DNA of 64,000 nucleotides from Paludibacter sp. (GTDB lineage: Bacteria; Bacteroidota; Bacteroidia; Bacteroidales; Paludibacteraceae): NCBI GenBank assembly GCA_024710005.1, contig JANJVQ010000034.1, forward strand, positions 62,001 through 126,000, read 5' to 3'. Position 1 is the first letter of the stretch. Every line of letters starts with the position of its first letter. This document shows positions 28,778-36,275 of the stretch, one piece after another. Below the pieces are notes generated by a model. That model was not told the DNA's origin and did no database searches. It worked only from the letters and a program-made list of their open reading frames with translations. The translations under genes and the position numbers were made by a program.

Positions 28778-28957
28778 ATGGCAGACGATCCGGTAATATG
28801 TACTTGCCTCGATTTAACAAGAAACGACATAATCGAGGCGATAAACCAATATGGATGTAAGACGACAGATGATGTGGCTGATGCAATAGAAGCAGGCGCC
28901 GTGTGCGGGAGTTGTATAGATGATATACAGGAGATTCTCGACGAAGTCAATGGTTGA
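28778..28957 (+). CDS. Small BFD-like [2Fe-2S]-binding protein
   Basis: 59 residues, below common ORF length cut-offs. It begins MADDPVICTCLDLTRNDI and has four cysteines as C8-x-C10 near the N-terminus and C43-x2-C46 in AGAVCGSCIDDIQ, the pattern of the BFD/Fer2_BFD domain that holds a [2Fe-2S] cluster in bacterioferritin-associated ferredoxin and NifU/NirB-type proteins. The whole protein is this one domain. Likely roles are electron transfer or iron-sulfur handling; a partner is not evident nearby. Two overlapping ORFs of 64-65 codons on the other strand are its shadows. Confidence 0.82.
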   Translation: MADDPVICTCLDLTRNDIIEAINQYGCKTTDDVADAIEAGAVCGSCIDDIQEILDEVNG

Positions 28958-28993
28958 AAGCAACTGTAACGTATACAAATATATTAAATCGCA

Positions 28994-29081
28994 TTTCTGT
29001 AATTTCAAAGTTAGGTTTCTGTAATTTCAAAATTGAGAATCCGAAATCTCAAAGTAGGGTGTTCGTATTTTCAAAATTATC
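28994..29081. repeat. 22-bp-period tandem array, four units
   Basis: Units start at 28994, 29016, 29038 and 29060; the core TCAAA recurs at exactly 29005, 29027, 29049 and 29071. The unit type is tttctgtaatttcaaagtta. The period and TCAAA core match the first class of units at 18591-18680. The array ends two bases before the -7 element of the downstream ATPase gene. Confidence 0.8.
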
Positions 29082-29083
29082 CG

Positions 29084-29091
29084 TATATTTG
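29084..29091 (+). promoter_or_regulatory. -7 promoter element of the ATPase gene
   Basis: TATATTTG fits TAnnTTTG exactly and lies 20 nt before the ATG at 29112. The place of the -33 element is taken by the last 22-bp repeat unit. Confidence 0.55.
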
Positions 29092-29111
29092 CTGAAAATT
29101 ATGCCGATATT

Positions 29112-30266
29112 ATGTTGATAAATAGAGAAATTACGGATGCTATAAAGAATTTAGCCCGAAAGTATCCAATATTAGCTGTTACTGGTCCCCGCCAATCCGG
29201 AAAAACAACCTTATTGAAATCAATTTTTCAGGATTATCAATATGTAAGTCTCGAAAATCCAGATAATCGTTCTTTTGCAGAAACGGATACAAATGGTTTT
29301 TTGCAGAAATACGACAAATATGTTATTATTGATGAAGCGCAACGGGTTCCGGTGTTATTTTCATATCTTCAGACCTTGACGGATGAAAGTGGATTAATGG
29401 GACAATTTATTTTGTCTGGTTCACAAAATTTTCATTTAATGAAAAACATTACGCAAAGTCTTGCAGGCAGAGTCGCTATATTCAAACTATTTCCCTTTGA
29501 TTTCAGAGAGATGACATCTGCAAATTTGCTTCATGAAAATTACCTGGAAAATATAATCAAAGGTTTTTATCCAGCTATTTACAATAGGGATATTCCTTCA
29601 GAGATATTTTATGCTAATTACGTACAAACTTATCTTCAGAGGGATGTAAGCGAACTCATTGCAATAAAAGATATCCGGTTGTTTCAGAATTTTTTGGCAT
29701 TATGTGCTACACGCGCGGGTCAATTGCTTAATCTGAACGCGTTAGCTAATGCATGTGGAATATCCCAACCAACGGCTAAAGCATGGATGTCGGCATTGGA
29801 AAATAGCTATGTGGTTTTTCAGCTTTATCCATATCATGAAAATTTTAGCAAACGCATCGTAAAAACGCCAAAATTATATTTTTATGATACCGGATTACTT
29901 TGTTATTTGTTAAAGATAAATGATGCTGACCAGATTCATACTCACCCTCTGAAAGGAAGTTTATTTGAAAATATGATGATTGCGGAGTATGTAAAACGGA
30001 TGTATCACCGGAATATGATGCAGGATATTTGGTTTTGGCGTGATGCTGAAGGTCATGAGGTGGATTTAATTATTCAGGAGAGTTCGAAATTAAATGCGAT
30101 TGAATTTAAAGCGACACAGACTGTTTTACCTGATTTATTTAAAGGACTATCCTATTTCGGGAATTTAACTAAACGCGAGATCTCGAAAACATTAGTTTAC
30201 GGAGGAACCGACAATCATGAAAGAAACCAGGTGAAGGTTGTTTCTTGGAAAGATGCAGTTAATTGA
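29112..30266 (+). CDS. AAA-type ATPase with DUF4143 domain
   Basis: 384 residues. Walker A is TGPRQSGKTTLLK (about 25-37) and Walker B is KYVIIDEAQRVP (about 69-80), followed by the sensor segment QFILSGSQNFHLM. The C-terminal half is the DUF4143 winged-helix plus restriction-endonuclease-like domain, with PKLYFYDTGLLCYLL, LKGSLFENMMIAEYVKR and WFWRDAEGHEVDLIIQE; the last resembles a PD-(D/E)xK core followed by EFKAT. Proteins of this type are widespread and often present in many copies; their role is unknown, although a nuclease or toxin-like function has been discussed. It is a single gene preceded by 22-bp repeats and followed 37 nt later by recQ. Confidence 0.88.
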   Translation: MLINREITDAIKNLARKYPILAVTGPRQSGKTTLLKSIFQDYQYVSLENPDNRSFAETDTNGFLQKYDKYVIIDEAQRVPVLFSYLQTLTDESGLMGQFILSGSQNFHLMKNITQSLAGRVAIFKLFPFDFREMTSANLLHENYLENIIKGFYPAIYNRDIPSEIFYANYVQTYLQRDVSELIAIKDIRLFQNFLALCATRAGQLLNLNALANACGISQPTAKAWMSALENSYVVFQLYPYHENFSKRIVKTPKLYFYDTGLLCYLLKINDADQIHTHPLKGSLFENMMIAEYVKRMYHRNMMQDIWFWRDAEGHEVDLIIQESSKLNAIEFKATQTVLPDLFKGLSYFGNLTKREISKTLVYGGTDNHERNQVKVVSWKDAVN

Positions 30267-30303
30267 TTCAGTAAACAATTCTTTCTTTTTGTGAAAAATA
30301 AAC

Positions 30304-32217
30304 ATGCAACAATATCTCGACATACTCAAACAATACTGGAGATATGACCAATTTCGTGCTTTACAAGGTGATATTATTCAAAGTATTGCTGATGGGAAAG
30401 ATACGCTCGGACTGATGCCCACGGGTGGAGGTAAGTCGCTGACCTTTCAGGTGCCAGCGTTGGCAATGGAGGGTGTTTGTGTCGTGGTTACGCCTTTGAT
30501 TGCTTTAATGAAGGATCAGGTGGAGAACCTGAAAAAAAGAAATATCCCAGCTGCGGCGATTTATACAGGCATGTCGAAGGCGGATATCTTGCTTACCTTA
30601 GATAATTGCGTATTTGAGGCTTATAAGTTTTTGTATGTTTCTCCCGAACGCCTGGCAACGCCCATTTTTATAGAGAAAATCAAGCAGACTAAGGTTTGCC
30701 TGATCGCGGTGGATGAATCGCATTGTATTTCCCAATGGGGATATGATTTTCGTCCTTCTTACCTGAAAATAGCGGATATTAGGGAGGTTATACCCGATGC
30801 ACCTGTGTTGGCGCTGACAGCTACCGCAACCCCTGAAGTCGTGGATGATATTCAGGAGAAACTGCATTTTAAAGCCAAAAATGTTTTCAGAAAAAGTTTT
30901 TTGCGCACGAATCTGGCTTATATCGTCAGAACGACAGAAAACAAGGATGAACAACTGTTGAATATTCTCCGTAAGGTGCCGGGAACATCCGTGGTGTATG
31001 TGCGCAATCGCAAAAAGACAAAAGAAGTAGCAGATTTTCTCGTGCAAAACGGCATCAGTGCCGAACATTTTCATGCCGGACTGAAAAACGAGACCAAGGA
31101 TGCAAGACAGCAGCGTTGGAAAAACGATGAAACGAGGGTGATAGTTTCGACCAATGCCTTCGGGATGGGGATTGACAAACCGGAAGTGCGTTCGGTAGTG
31201 CATCTCGATTTGCCGGATTCTTTAGAAGCTTATTTTCAGGAAGCTGGCAGGGCAGGTCGTGATGAGAAAAAGGCTTATGCGGTGGTGCTTTTCAATAACA
31301 GCGATGTGACCAAAATGCGCAAAAGGGTAGCCGATACTTTTCCAGAAAAGGACATGGTGCGCAAAGTGTATAAAGCCCTCGGGGATTATTATGAGATTGC
31401 AGAAGGTTACGGATTAGATGCTGTTTTCCCGTTCGATCTGGCTGATTTCTGCACGAAGTTTAAATTGCCGATGCTGGTAGCGTATAATTCCCTGAAAATT
31501 CTACAACAAGCAGGGTATCTGGAGTTGACTGACGAGCAGGATAATATTTCCCGTGTACTGTTTACCGTTGGCAAGGAGGACTTGTATGTAATTCGTTTTA
31601 CGCCGGATCAGGATAAGTTGGTGCATATTTTACTGCGTTCCTACACAGGTTTATTTACCGATCCGGCCTATATCAGTGAAGATATCATGGCTTCCCGGCT
31701 GGGTTGGAACAAAGATAAGGTATATCAGGAATTAGTTATATTATCAAAGGAACATGTCATCCAGTATATTCCCCGCAAAAAAACACCTTTTGTAAGTTTC
31801 GTGGTTGAAAGAGAATCTCCCGACAGATTAAATCTTGGCAAAGAAGCTTACGACGACCGGAAGGAGCGTTATATCAGCCGTGTAAAAAGTGTATTGGACT
31901 ATGCAAATGAGCAAAATATTTGTCGCAGTCAGGTTTTATTAGCTTATTTCGGAGAGAAAAACACCAAACCCTGCGGTCAGTGCGATATTTGCCTCAAGCA
32001 AAAGGAAAAACAGGTTACAGATGGGGATTTTGATCAAATCAGGTTGGCCGTTTTATCTCAATTAAAACAAAAACCGATGACGGTTACTGAACTCCTGAAA
32101 GCAGTTCCTTTTAAGGAGCAAAAAGTAATGCCGGTTATCCGTTTTTTGATCGATAACCGGGTGCTGGAGCATGGTACTGATATGAAGTTGACAGTCGGGA
32201 ATTCCGTAAAGAGTTAA
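30304..32217 (+). CDS. recQ: ATP-dependent DNA helicase RecQ
   Basis: 637 residues. Helicase motifs in order: motif 0 YDQFRALQGDII, Walker A MPTGGGKSLTFQ, DESH box (IAVDESHCISQWGYDFRP, which includes the aromatic-rich loop), motif III ALTATATPEV, motif V VIVSTNAFGMGIDKP and motif VI QEAGRAGRDEK. The RecQ-Ct zinc-binding Cys (CRSQ, CGQCDICL) and winged-helix region follow. No HRDC domain is obvious in the last 80 residues, so this is the shorter RecQ form. It unwinds recombination and stalled-fork intermediates. Confidence 0.95.
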   Translation: MQQYLDILKQYWRYDQFRALQGDIIQSIADGKDTLGLMPTGGGKSLTFQVPALAMEGVCVVVTPLIALMKDQVENLKKRNIPAAAIYTGMSKADILLTLDNCVFEAYKFLYVSPERLATPIFIEKIKQTKVCLIAVDESHCISQWGYDFRPSYLKIADIREVIPDAPVLALTATATPEVVDDIQEKLHFKAKNVFRKSFLRTNLAYIVRTTENKDEQLLNILRKVPGTSVVYVRNRKKTKEVADFLVQNGISAEHFHAGLKNETKDARQQRWKNDETRVIVSTNAFGMGIDKPEVRSVVHLDLPDSLEAYFQEAGRAGRDEKKAYAVVLFNNSDVTKMRKRVADTFPEKDMVRKVYKALGDYYEIAEGYGLDAVFPFDLADFCTKFKLPMLVAYNSLKILQQAGYLELTDEQDNISRVLFTVGKEDLYVIRFTPDQDKLVHILLRSYTGLFTDPAYISEDIMASRLGWNKDKVYQELVILSKEHVIQYIPRKKTPFVSFVVERESPDRLNLGKEAYDDRKERYISRVKSVLDYANEQNICRSQVLLAYFGEKNTKPCGQCDICLKQKEKQVTDGDFDQIRLAVLSQLKQKPMTVTELLKAVPFKEQKVMPVIRFLIDNRVLEHGTDMKLTVGNSVKS

Positions 32218-32243
32218 ATGTTTTTTGCCGGATGGAGGTTTGT

Positions 32244-33377
32244 TCAAGATAACCTTCCTTTGTAATCTTCATATCCAAATTCCCTCACGAGTTGAAACCC
32301 GTTATCTTTTGTCCAGATGCCAATCGAAGGATGAGTAACACCATTAAACATGGTCGTCTTCACCATGGTATAATGAATCATGTCTTCGAAGATGATGCGG
32401 TCACCGGGTTGTAGGGGTTGCTCGAATGACCAGTCTCCATAAAAATCGCCGGCCAGGCAACTGTTGCCACCCATGCGGTAAGTCGGTTTGCCGGGGATAG
32501 CATCGGTGGCTCCCGTGATGGCTGGTTTATAAGGCATTTCGAGACAGTCGGGCATGTGACAGGAAAAAGAGACATCCAGCATGGCCGTTTTGACTCCCTT
32601 GTTTTCAACAATATCCAACACAGTAGCCACCAAATCACCTGTTCTCCAGGCAAAAGCGCTGCCGGGTTCTAAGATGAGTTGCAGATGCGGGTGTTTCGCT
32701 TTGAAAGCCTTGAGTACTTGTATCAGGTGTTCGGTGTTGTATCCTTCGCGGGTCATCAGGTGACCGCCGCCCATGTTCAGCCATTTAATCTGACTGAACA
32801 GGTGACCGAATTTCTGTTCAACAACCAGCAAGGTTCTTTCCAAATCGAAGGAATTGCTTTCGCAGAGGGTGTGAAAGTGCAAGCCTTCCACACCTGTTGG
32901 TAATTTTTCTCCCAGCTTTTCAGCGATGATTCCTAATCTGGAGCCCGGCGAGCAGGGATTGTATAAATCCGTTCCTACATCTGAAAACTCCGGATTGATG
33001 CGCAGTCCGCAGGAAATATTATAAAATTGTGTGCGGGGATAAAACTTCTCAAACTGAGCGAGCGAGTTGAACGTGATGTGACTGCTGTACTGCATGATTT
33101 CATCAAATTCTTTATCTGAATAAGCCGGAGCATAAGTGTGCGCCGGACTACCCATTTCCTCGAAAGCCAACCGGGCTTCAGCCAAAGAACTGGCAGTAGA
33201 GCAGGGGATATACTCCCGAACGATGGGGAATGCACTCCACATGGCAAAAGCCTTGAAAGCCAGTATAATTTCAATACCAGCCTGATCCTTAACCGAGCGA
33301 ATCAGCTCCAGGTTGTTGCGAAATTTCACCTCATCCAGCACAAAGCAAGGAGAAGGAATTTGATTGTAATTGATCAT
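32244..33377 (-). CDS. nspC: Carboxynorspermidine decarboxylase
   Basis: 377 residues. An alanine-racemase-fold, PLP-dependent decarboxylase: the cofactor lysine is K42 in ILAFKAFAMW, with GLHFHTLCESNSFD, WLNMGGGHLMTREGYN, LILEPGSAFAW and the C-terminal MGGNSCLAGDFYGDW typical of NspC. It converts carboxynorspermidine or carboxyspermidine to norspermidine or spermidine, the last step of the alternative polyamine pathway. The partner dehydrogenase is not adjacent. A 143-bp heptanucleotide array fills the space between this start codon and the upstream chrA gene and may affect its expression. Confidence 0.92.
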   Translation of the reverse strand: MINYNQIPSPCFVLDEVKFRNNLELIRSVKDQAGIEIILAFKAFAMWSAFPIVREYIPCSTASSLAEARLAFEEMGSPAHTYAPAYSDKEFDEIMQYSSHITFNSLAQFEKFYPRTQFYNISCGLRINPEFSDVGTDLYNPCSPGSRLGIIAEKLGEKLPTGVEGLHFHTLCESNSFDLERTLLVVEQKFGHLFSQIKWLNMGGGHLMTREGYNTEHLIQVLKAFKAKHPHLQLILEPGSAFAWRTGDLVATVLDIVENKGVKTAMLDVSFSCHMPDCLEMPYKPAITGATDAIPGKPTYRMGGNSCLAGDFYGDWSFEQPLQPGDRIIFEDMIHYTMVKTTMFNGVTHPSIGIWTKDNGFQLVREFGYEDYKGRLS

Positions 33378-33397
33378 TTTTTATTTTTTTTTATGTC

Positions 33398-33541
33398 TCC
33401 GGTCACCGGTCACCAGTCACCAGTCACCGGTCACCGGTCACCAGTCACCAGTCACCAGTCAGATGTTCACTATTCACTCTCCACTATTCGCTATTAGTTA
33501 TTCGCTATTAGCTTTCCGTTTTCCGTTTTCCGCTTTCCGCT
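33398..33541. repeat. Heptanucleotide tandem array, about 20 units, changing motif
   Basis: Strict 7-bp phase throughout. ACCGGTC/ACCAGTC units run from 33398 to 33460, then agatgtt, then CACTATT and CACTCTC (33468-33488), CGCTATT and AGTTATT (33489-33509), and CGTTTTC and CGCTTTC (33517-33537). The unit sequence drifts along the array while the phase holds. It occupies nearly all of the chrA-nspC gap. There are no unique spacers, so it is not a CRISPR array. Confidence 0.9.
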
Positions 33542-33547
33542 AAATAA

Positions 33548-34084
33548 CTACCTCTTTTTTAACGTCCCATACGCCAACCCTCCTAAAATCGACAGTCCCA
33601 CCACATAGGCAGGCGGCACCTTTACGATCCAGATAAGTACGATTACAGCAATCGGGATAAGGATCGTTTTATAATTTATATTGGCTGATTTAGCCATTCT
33701 CCACAAAGGTGCTGCAATAAGCGCAACCACGGCCGGGCGGATTCCCTTGAAAATGCGGTTGATGGTCGGGTTTTCGCGCATGTCAACAAAGAAAGTGGCA
33801 ATCAGCACAATAATAATAAAAGAAGGCAAAGCACATCCGACAGCGGCGGCTATACTCCCTTTCGTACCTTTTAATTTATAACCCACGAAAATGGAGGTGT
33901 TGATTGCCATCACGCCCGGGGCCGACTGAGCCATCGCGAGCATGTCGATAAATTCCCTTGCCACAATCCACTTCCTTCTGTCTACAACCTCTTTTTCAAT
34001 CAACGGAATCATGGCATAGCCACCTCCGATGGTGAAAAAACCGATTCTGAAGAAGGTAATGAATAGTTGCCAGTATAATTTCAT
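33548..34084 (-). CDS. Half-size chromate transporter (CHR family)
   Basis: 178 residues, one CHR domain with five to six hydrophobic segments. Family signatures are FFTIGGGYAMIPLIEKEVVD, FIDMLAMAQSAPGVMAINTS and GCALPSFIIIVLIATFF. CHR proteins export chromate in exchange for sulfate or handle related oxyanions. Short-chain CHR proteins usually come as two adjacent genes of opposite topology; here no partner lies upstream (rpsU diverges) or downstream (nspC), so it may be unpaired or pair with a distant gene. Chromate as actual substrate is uncertain. Confidence 0.82.
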   Translation of the reverse strand: MKLYWQLFITFFRIGFFTIGGGYAMIPLIEKEVVDRRKWIVAREFIDMLAMAQSAPGVMAINTSIFVGYKLKGTKGSIAAAVGCALPSFIIIVLIATFFVDMRENPTINRIFKGIRPAVVALIAAPLWRMAKSANINYKTILIPIAVIVLIWIVKVPPAYVVGLSILGGLAYGTLKKR

Positions 34085-34146
34085 TGGTGCATTTTAAAAC
34101 GCAAAGATAAAAAACATCTATCAGGTAAAAAAAACATCTGAATCTT

Positions 34147-34176
34147 TTGTTGATTAAAAAAACTTCTCTATCTTTG
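34147..34176 (+). promoter_or_regulatory. Promoter of rpsU
   Basis: TTG at 34147-34149, a 19-nt spacer and TATCTTTG at 34169-34176, a full match to the Bacteroidota consensus. It gives a leader of about 45 nt before the rpsU ATG. Confidence 0.75.
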
Positions 34177-34226
34177 CAGTCCGAATTTCAAAATAACGAA
34201 TTAATACATATAAACAGTTAATAATT

Positions 34227-34418
34227 ATGATCGTAGTTCCTGTTAAAGAAGGCGAAAACATTGAAAGAGCGTTGAAAAAATTCAAACGTAAATTTGAAAA
34301 AACAGGTGTCGTAAAAGAACTCCGTCGTCGTCAGTGTTTCGATAAACCTTCTGTGGTAAAGCGTGAGCAAAAAATGCACGCGGTTTACGTACAAAAAATG
34401 CAGCTCGGACAAGAATAA
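34227..34418 (+). CDS. rpsU: 30S ribosomal protein S21
   Basis: 63 residues: MIVVPVKEGENIERALKKFK, then RKFEKTG and an Arg/Lys-rich remainder with RRRQCFDKPSVVKRE. This is the complete small-subunit protein S21, which binds the 30S platform and helps translation initiation; Bacteroidota S21 has been connected with low Shine-Dalgarno use. First gene of the rpsU-xer-hpf group and preceded by a good promoter. Confidence 0.95.
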   Translation: MIVVPVKEGENIERALKKFKRKFEKTGVVKELRRRQCFDKPSVVKREQKMHAVYVQKMQLGQE

Positions 34419-34499
34419 TAAACAGCGTTAAATTATCTGCGGATAATTTGTATTTCTGATTAATTTATTCTATTTTCGTTGCAGAATTGGAACGAGGTT

Positions 34500-35384
34500 A
34501 TGATTAACGGTTTTCTGCAATATTTACAGTATGAGAAGAATTATTCCTCTCATACTGTTTTGTCATATAAAAACGATCTGAACCAGTTTCTTTCGTTTTT
34601 GGGAGTTGAAGACCAGCACTTCAACCCTGAAAATGTTACTCCGTCGAATATTCAGCAATGGATCATGGAGTTGATGCAGCAGGGAATATCCGCGCGCAGC
34701 ATATCCCGTAAAATATCTTCGCTTAAATCCTGCTGGAAATACATGCTCAGGCATGGTCTTGTTACGACAAATCCAACGTTAAAAATTGTGCTTCCCAAAA
34801 CAAAAAAGCCGCTTCCGGTGTTTTTCAAACAAAGAGAAGTGAGTCAGGTTTTGGATAATCCTTTTGTTCCTGTTGACGATTTTGTGCGTATGAGAGATTT
34901 GTTAATACTGGAGGTTTTTTACATGACCGGAGTCCGGTTGTCGGAGTTGATTGGCATCTGCGATCAGGATGTTGATTTGGTGAACGGGGAGATGAAGGTG
35001 ACAGGCAAGCGTAACAAACAACGCATCATTCCGCTGGATCAGGGGTTGTGTGCGAAAATTGCAGATTACATACATAAAAGAGACGATTATGTTGCCGCCG
35101 CAGCACAGAATTTATTTGTAAGACCGTCCGGAGAAAAACTGTATCCGAAGCTTGTATATAATATTGTACACAACATGATGTCGCAGGTCAGTTCACTTCC
35201 GAAAATCAGTCCCCATGTTATGCGTCACAGTTTTGCCACCGGTCTGCTGGATGGCGGAGCCGACATAAATGCAGTCAAAGAATTGTTGGGTCACAGTTCG
35301 CTTGCGGCGACGCAGGTGTATACCCATACCGGTTTTGGAGAGCTATACAATATATATAAACGGGCTCATCCCAGAGCCAAATAA
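34500..35384 (+). CDS. Tyrosine recombinase XerC/XerD-like
   Basis: 294 residues from the ATG at 34500 (MINGFLQYLQYEKNYSS); a TTG seven codons upstream is possible but less likely. The N-terminal SAM-like core-binding domain spans about 1-88 and the catalytic domain carries the full set: Arg in TGVRLSEL, Lys in VTGKRNKQR, His-x-x-Arg in SPHVMRHSFATGLL, His in LGHSSLA and nucleophile Tyr in TQVYTHTGF. Length and motif spacing match housekeeping Xer enzymes, which resolve chromosome dimers at dif. It lies between rpsU and hpf, a conserved setting in Bacteroidota, so I do not read it as phage-derived. Confidence 0.9.
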   Translation: MINGFLQYLQYEKNYSSHTVLSYKNDLNQFLSFLGVEDQHFNPENVTPSNIQQWIMELMQQGISARSISRKISSLKSCWKYMLRHGLVTTNPTLKIVLPKTKKPLPVFFKQREVSQVLDNPFVPVDDFVRMRDLLILEVFYMTGVRLSELIGICDQDVDLVNGEMKVTGKRNKQRIIPLDQGLCAKIADYIHKRDDYVAAAAQNLFVRPSGEKLYPKLVYNIVHNMMSQVSSLPKISPHVMRHSFATGLLDGGADINAVKELLGHSSLAATQVYTHTGFGELYNIYKRAHPRAK

Positions 35385-35398
35385 AGAAGGAGGTAGTT

Positions 35399-35698
35399 AT
35401 GAAACTCAGAGTTCAGTCCATTAATTTTGATGCAACCAAAGCGTTGGAATCCTATGTTGAAAAGAAAACTAAAAAGCTGACCCGCTTGTTTGATGAGATT
35501 TTGAATGTAGAGGTCTATTTAAAGGTAGTGAAACCCGAGACGGCAACCAACAAGGAAGCCGAGATTAAGATATCCGTTCCATCAGCCGAGTTTTTCGCAT
35601 CGAAGGTTTGTGATACTTTTGAAGAGGCTGTTGATTTGTCGGTAGAAGCTTTAGAGAAGCAAATCGTAAAGTTTAAGGAAAAACTAAGTAAAAAATAA
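35399..35698 (+). CDS. hpf: Ribosome hibernation promoting factor (HPF/RaiA family)
   Basis: 99 residues, a single short HPF domain: MKLRVQSINFDATKALESYV, then KKTKKLTRLFDEILNVEVYL and the C-terminal helix with LEKQIVKFKEKLSKK. It binds the 30S decoding region and inactivates ribosomes in stationary phase. It lacks the C-terminal dimerisation domain of long HPF. A strong Shine-Dalgarno AAGGAGG (35387-35393) sits five nt before the ATG, unusual for this group and right after the xer stop codon. Confidence 0.93.
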   Translation: MKLRVQSINFDATKALESYVEKKTKKLTRLFDEILNVEVYLKVVKPETATNKEAEIKISVPSAEFFASKVCDTFEEAVDLSVEALEKQIVKFKEKLSKK

Positions 35699-35715
35699 AA
35701 AATTGGAAGGAATTG

Positions 35716-35746
35716 TTTTGTAATCCAAAATAATTTCGTACATTTG
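35716..35746 (+). promoter_or_regulatory. Promoter of the tRNA-tuf operon
   Basis: TTTTG at 35716-35720, an 18-nt spacer and TACATTTG at 35739-35746. The start point would fall at about 35751, inside the hairpin that also ends the hpf transcript. Confidence 0.7.
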
Positions 35747-35747
35747 C

Positions 35748-35782
35748 AAGCCGTTTAAATAGGAGTGTTTAAACGGCTTTTT
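35748..35782 (+). terminator. Terminator of hpf overlapping the tRNA operon start site
   Basis: A perfect 12-bp stem (AAGCCGTTTAAA at 35748-35759 with TTTAAACGGCTT at 35768-35779) and 8-nt loop, continuing into TTT to 35782. It is a good terminator for hpf, but lies directly after a promoter -7 element, so new tRNA transcripts would begin within it. Confidence 0.8.
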
Positions 35783-35814
35783 AATCGATTAAAGCAGCTA
35801 ATTATTAGCACATT

Positions 35815-35888
35815 GCCTCTTTAGCTCAGCTGGCCAGAGCACGTGATTTGTAATCTCGGGGTCGTTGGTTCGAATCCGACAAGAGGCT
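35815..35888 (+). tRNA. tRNA-Thr (anticodon TGT)
   Basis: Cloverleaf with acceptor GCCTCTT/AAGAGGC, D-arm GCTC..GAGC, anticodon loop TTTGTAA (TGT) and T-loop TTCGAAT. The anticodon stem CGTGA/TCTCG has one T-T mismatch in the middle pair. No encoded CCA. First of four tRNAs ahead of tuf, in the order Thr-Tyr-Gly-Thr also known from E. coli tufB. Confidence 0.93.
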
Positions 35889-35976
35889 CAAATCATTTAC
35901 AATTTTTTCATTTACTATTTACAATGGTGTTTGGTAGTAGTAAATGGTAAATAATAAAATAGTAAATATTTTTCAG
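35889..35976. other. AT-rich spacer between tRNA-Thr and tRNA-Tyr with short inverted repeats
   Basis: Contains ATTTACTATTTAC near 35910-35922 and roughly its inverse, with GTAAAT runs, at 35939-35968. It can fold between the two tRNAs and could serve as a processing signal. No gene seen. Confidence 0.4.
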
Positions 35977-36059
35977 GGGCAGTTACCAAAGTGGCCAACT
36001 GGGGCTGACTGTAACTCAGCTGTCTTTCGACTTCGGAGGTTCGAATCCTTCACTGCCCA
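35977..36059 (+). tRNA. tRNA-Tyr (anticodon GTA)
   Basis: 83 nt with the long variable arm of class II tRNAs. Acceptor GGGCAGT/ACTGCCC, anticodon stem-loop CTGACTGTAACTCAG (GTA), T-loop TTCGAAT, discriminator A. Confidence 0.95.
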
Positions 36060-36065
36060 CTTTTT

Positions 36066-36138
36066 GCGGAAGTAGCTCAGTTGATAGAGCATTAGCCTTC
36101 CAAGCTGAGGGTCGCGGGTTTGAGCCCCGTCTTCCGCT
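36066..36138 (+). tRNA. tRNA-Gly (anticodon TCC)
   Basis: Acceptor GCGGAAG/CTTCCGC, D-arm GCTC..GAGC, anticodon loop CTTCCAA (TCC), T-arm GCGGG TTTGAGC CCCGT. Six nt after tRNA-Tyr. Confidence 0.94.
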
Positions 36139-36143
36139 CTCTT

Positions 36144-36215
<72 letters not shown>

Positions 36216-36275
36216 CTAAGTATAAAGCTTTTATAAAACATATATCATTTAAAATCTAAAAATAATCTTTGAGTT

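Noticed and set aside
28753-29008. Two overlapping ORFs of 64-65 codons on the minus strand
   Set aside because: They oppose the BFD-like gene, whose four-cysteine pattern is far more convincing.
30598-31203. 201-codon ORF on the minus strand
   Set aside because: Lies fully inside recQ, whose motifs are unambiguous; composition is that of an antisense shadow.
33398-33541. CRISPR or coding repeat
   Set aside because: Seven-bp units without spacers. A 119-codon frame on the plus strand (33138-33497) crosses it but opposes nspC, has no homology-like features and ends in repeat translation.
34500-35384. Integrase of a mobile element next to tRNA genes
   Set aside because: Length, motif spacing and position between rpsU and hpf fit a housekeeping Xer recombinase; no attachment-site duplication or cargo was seen around the tRNAs.
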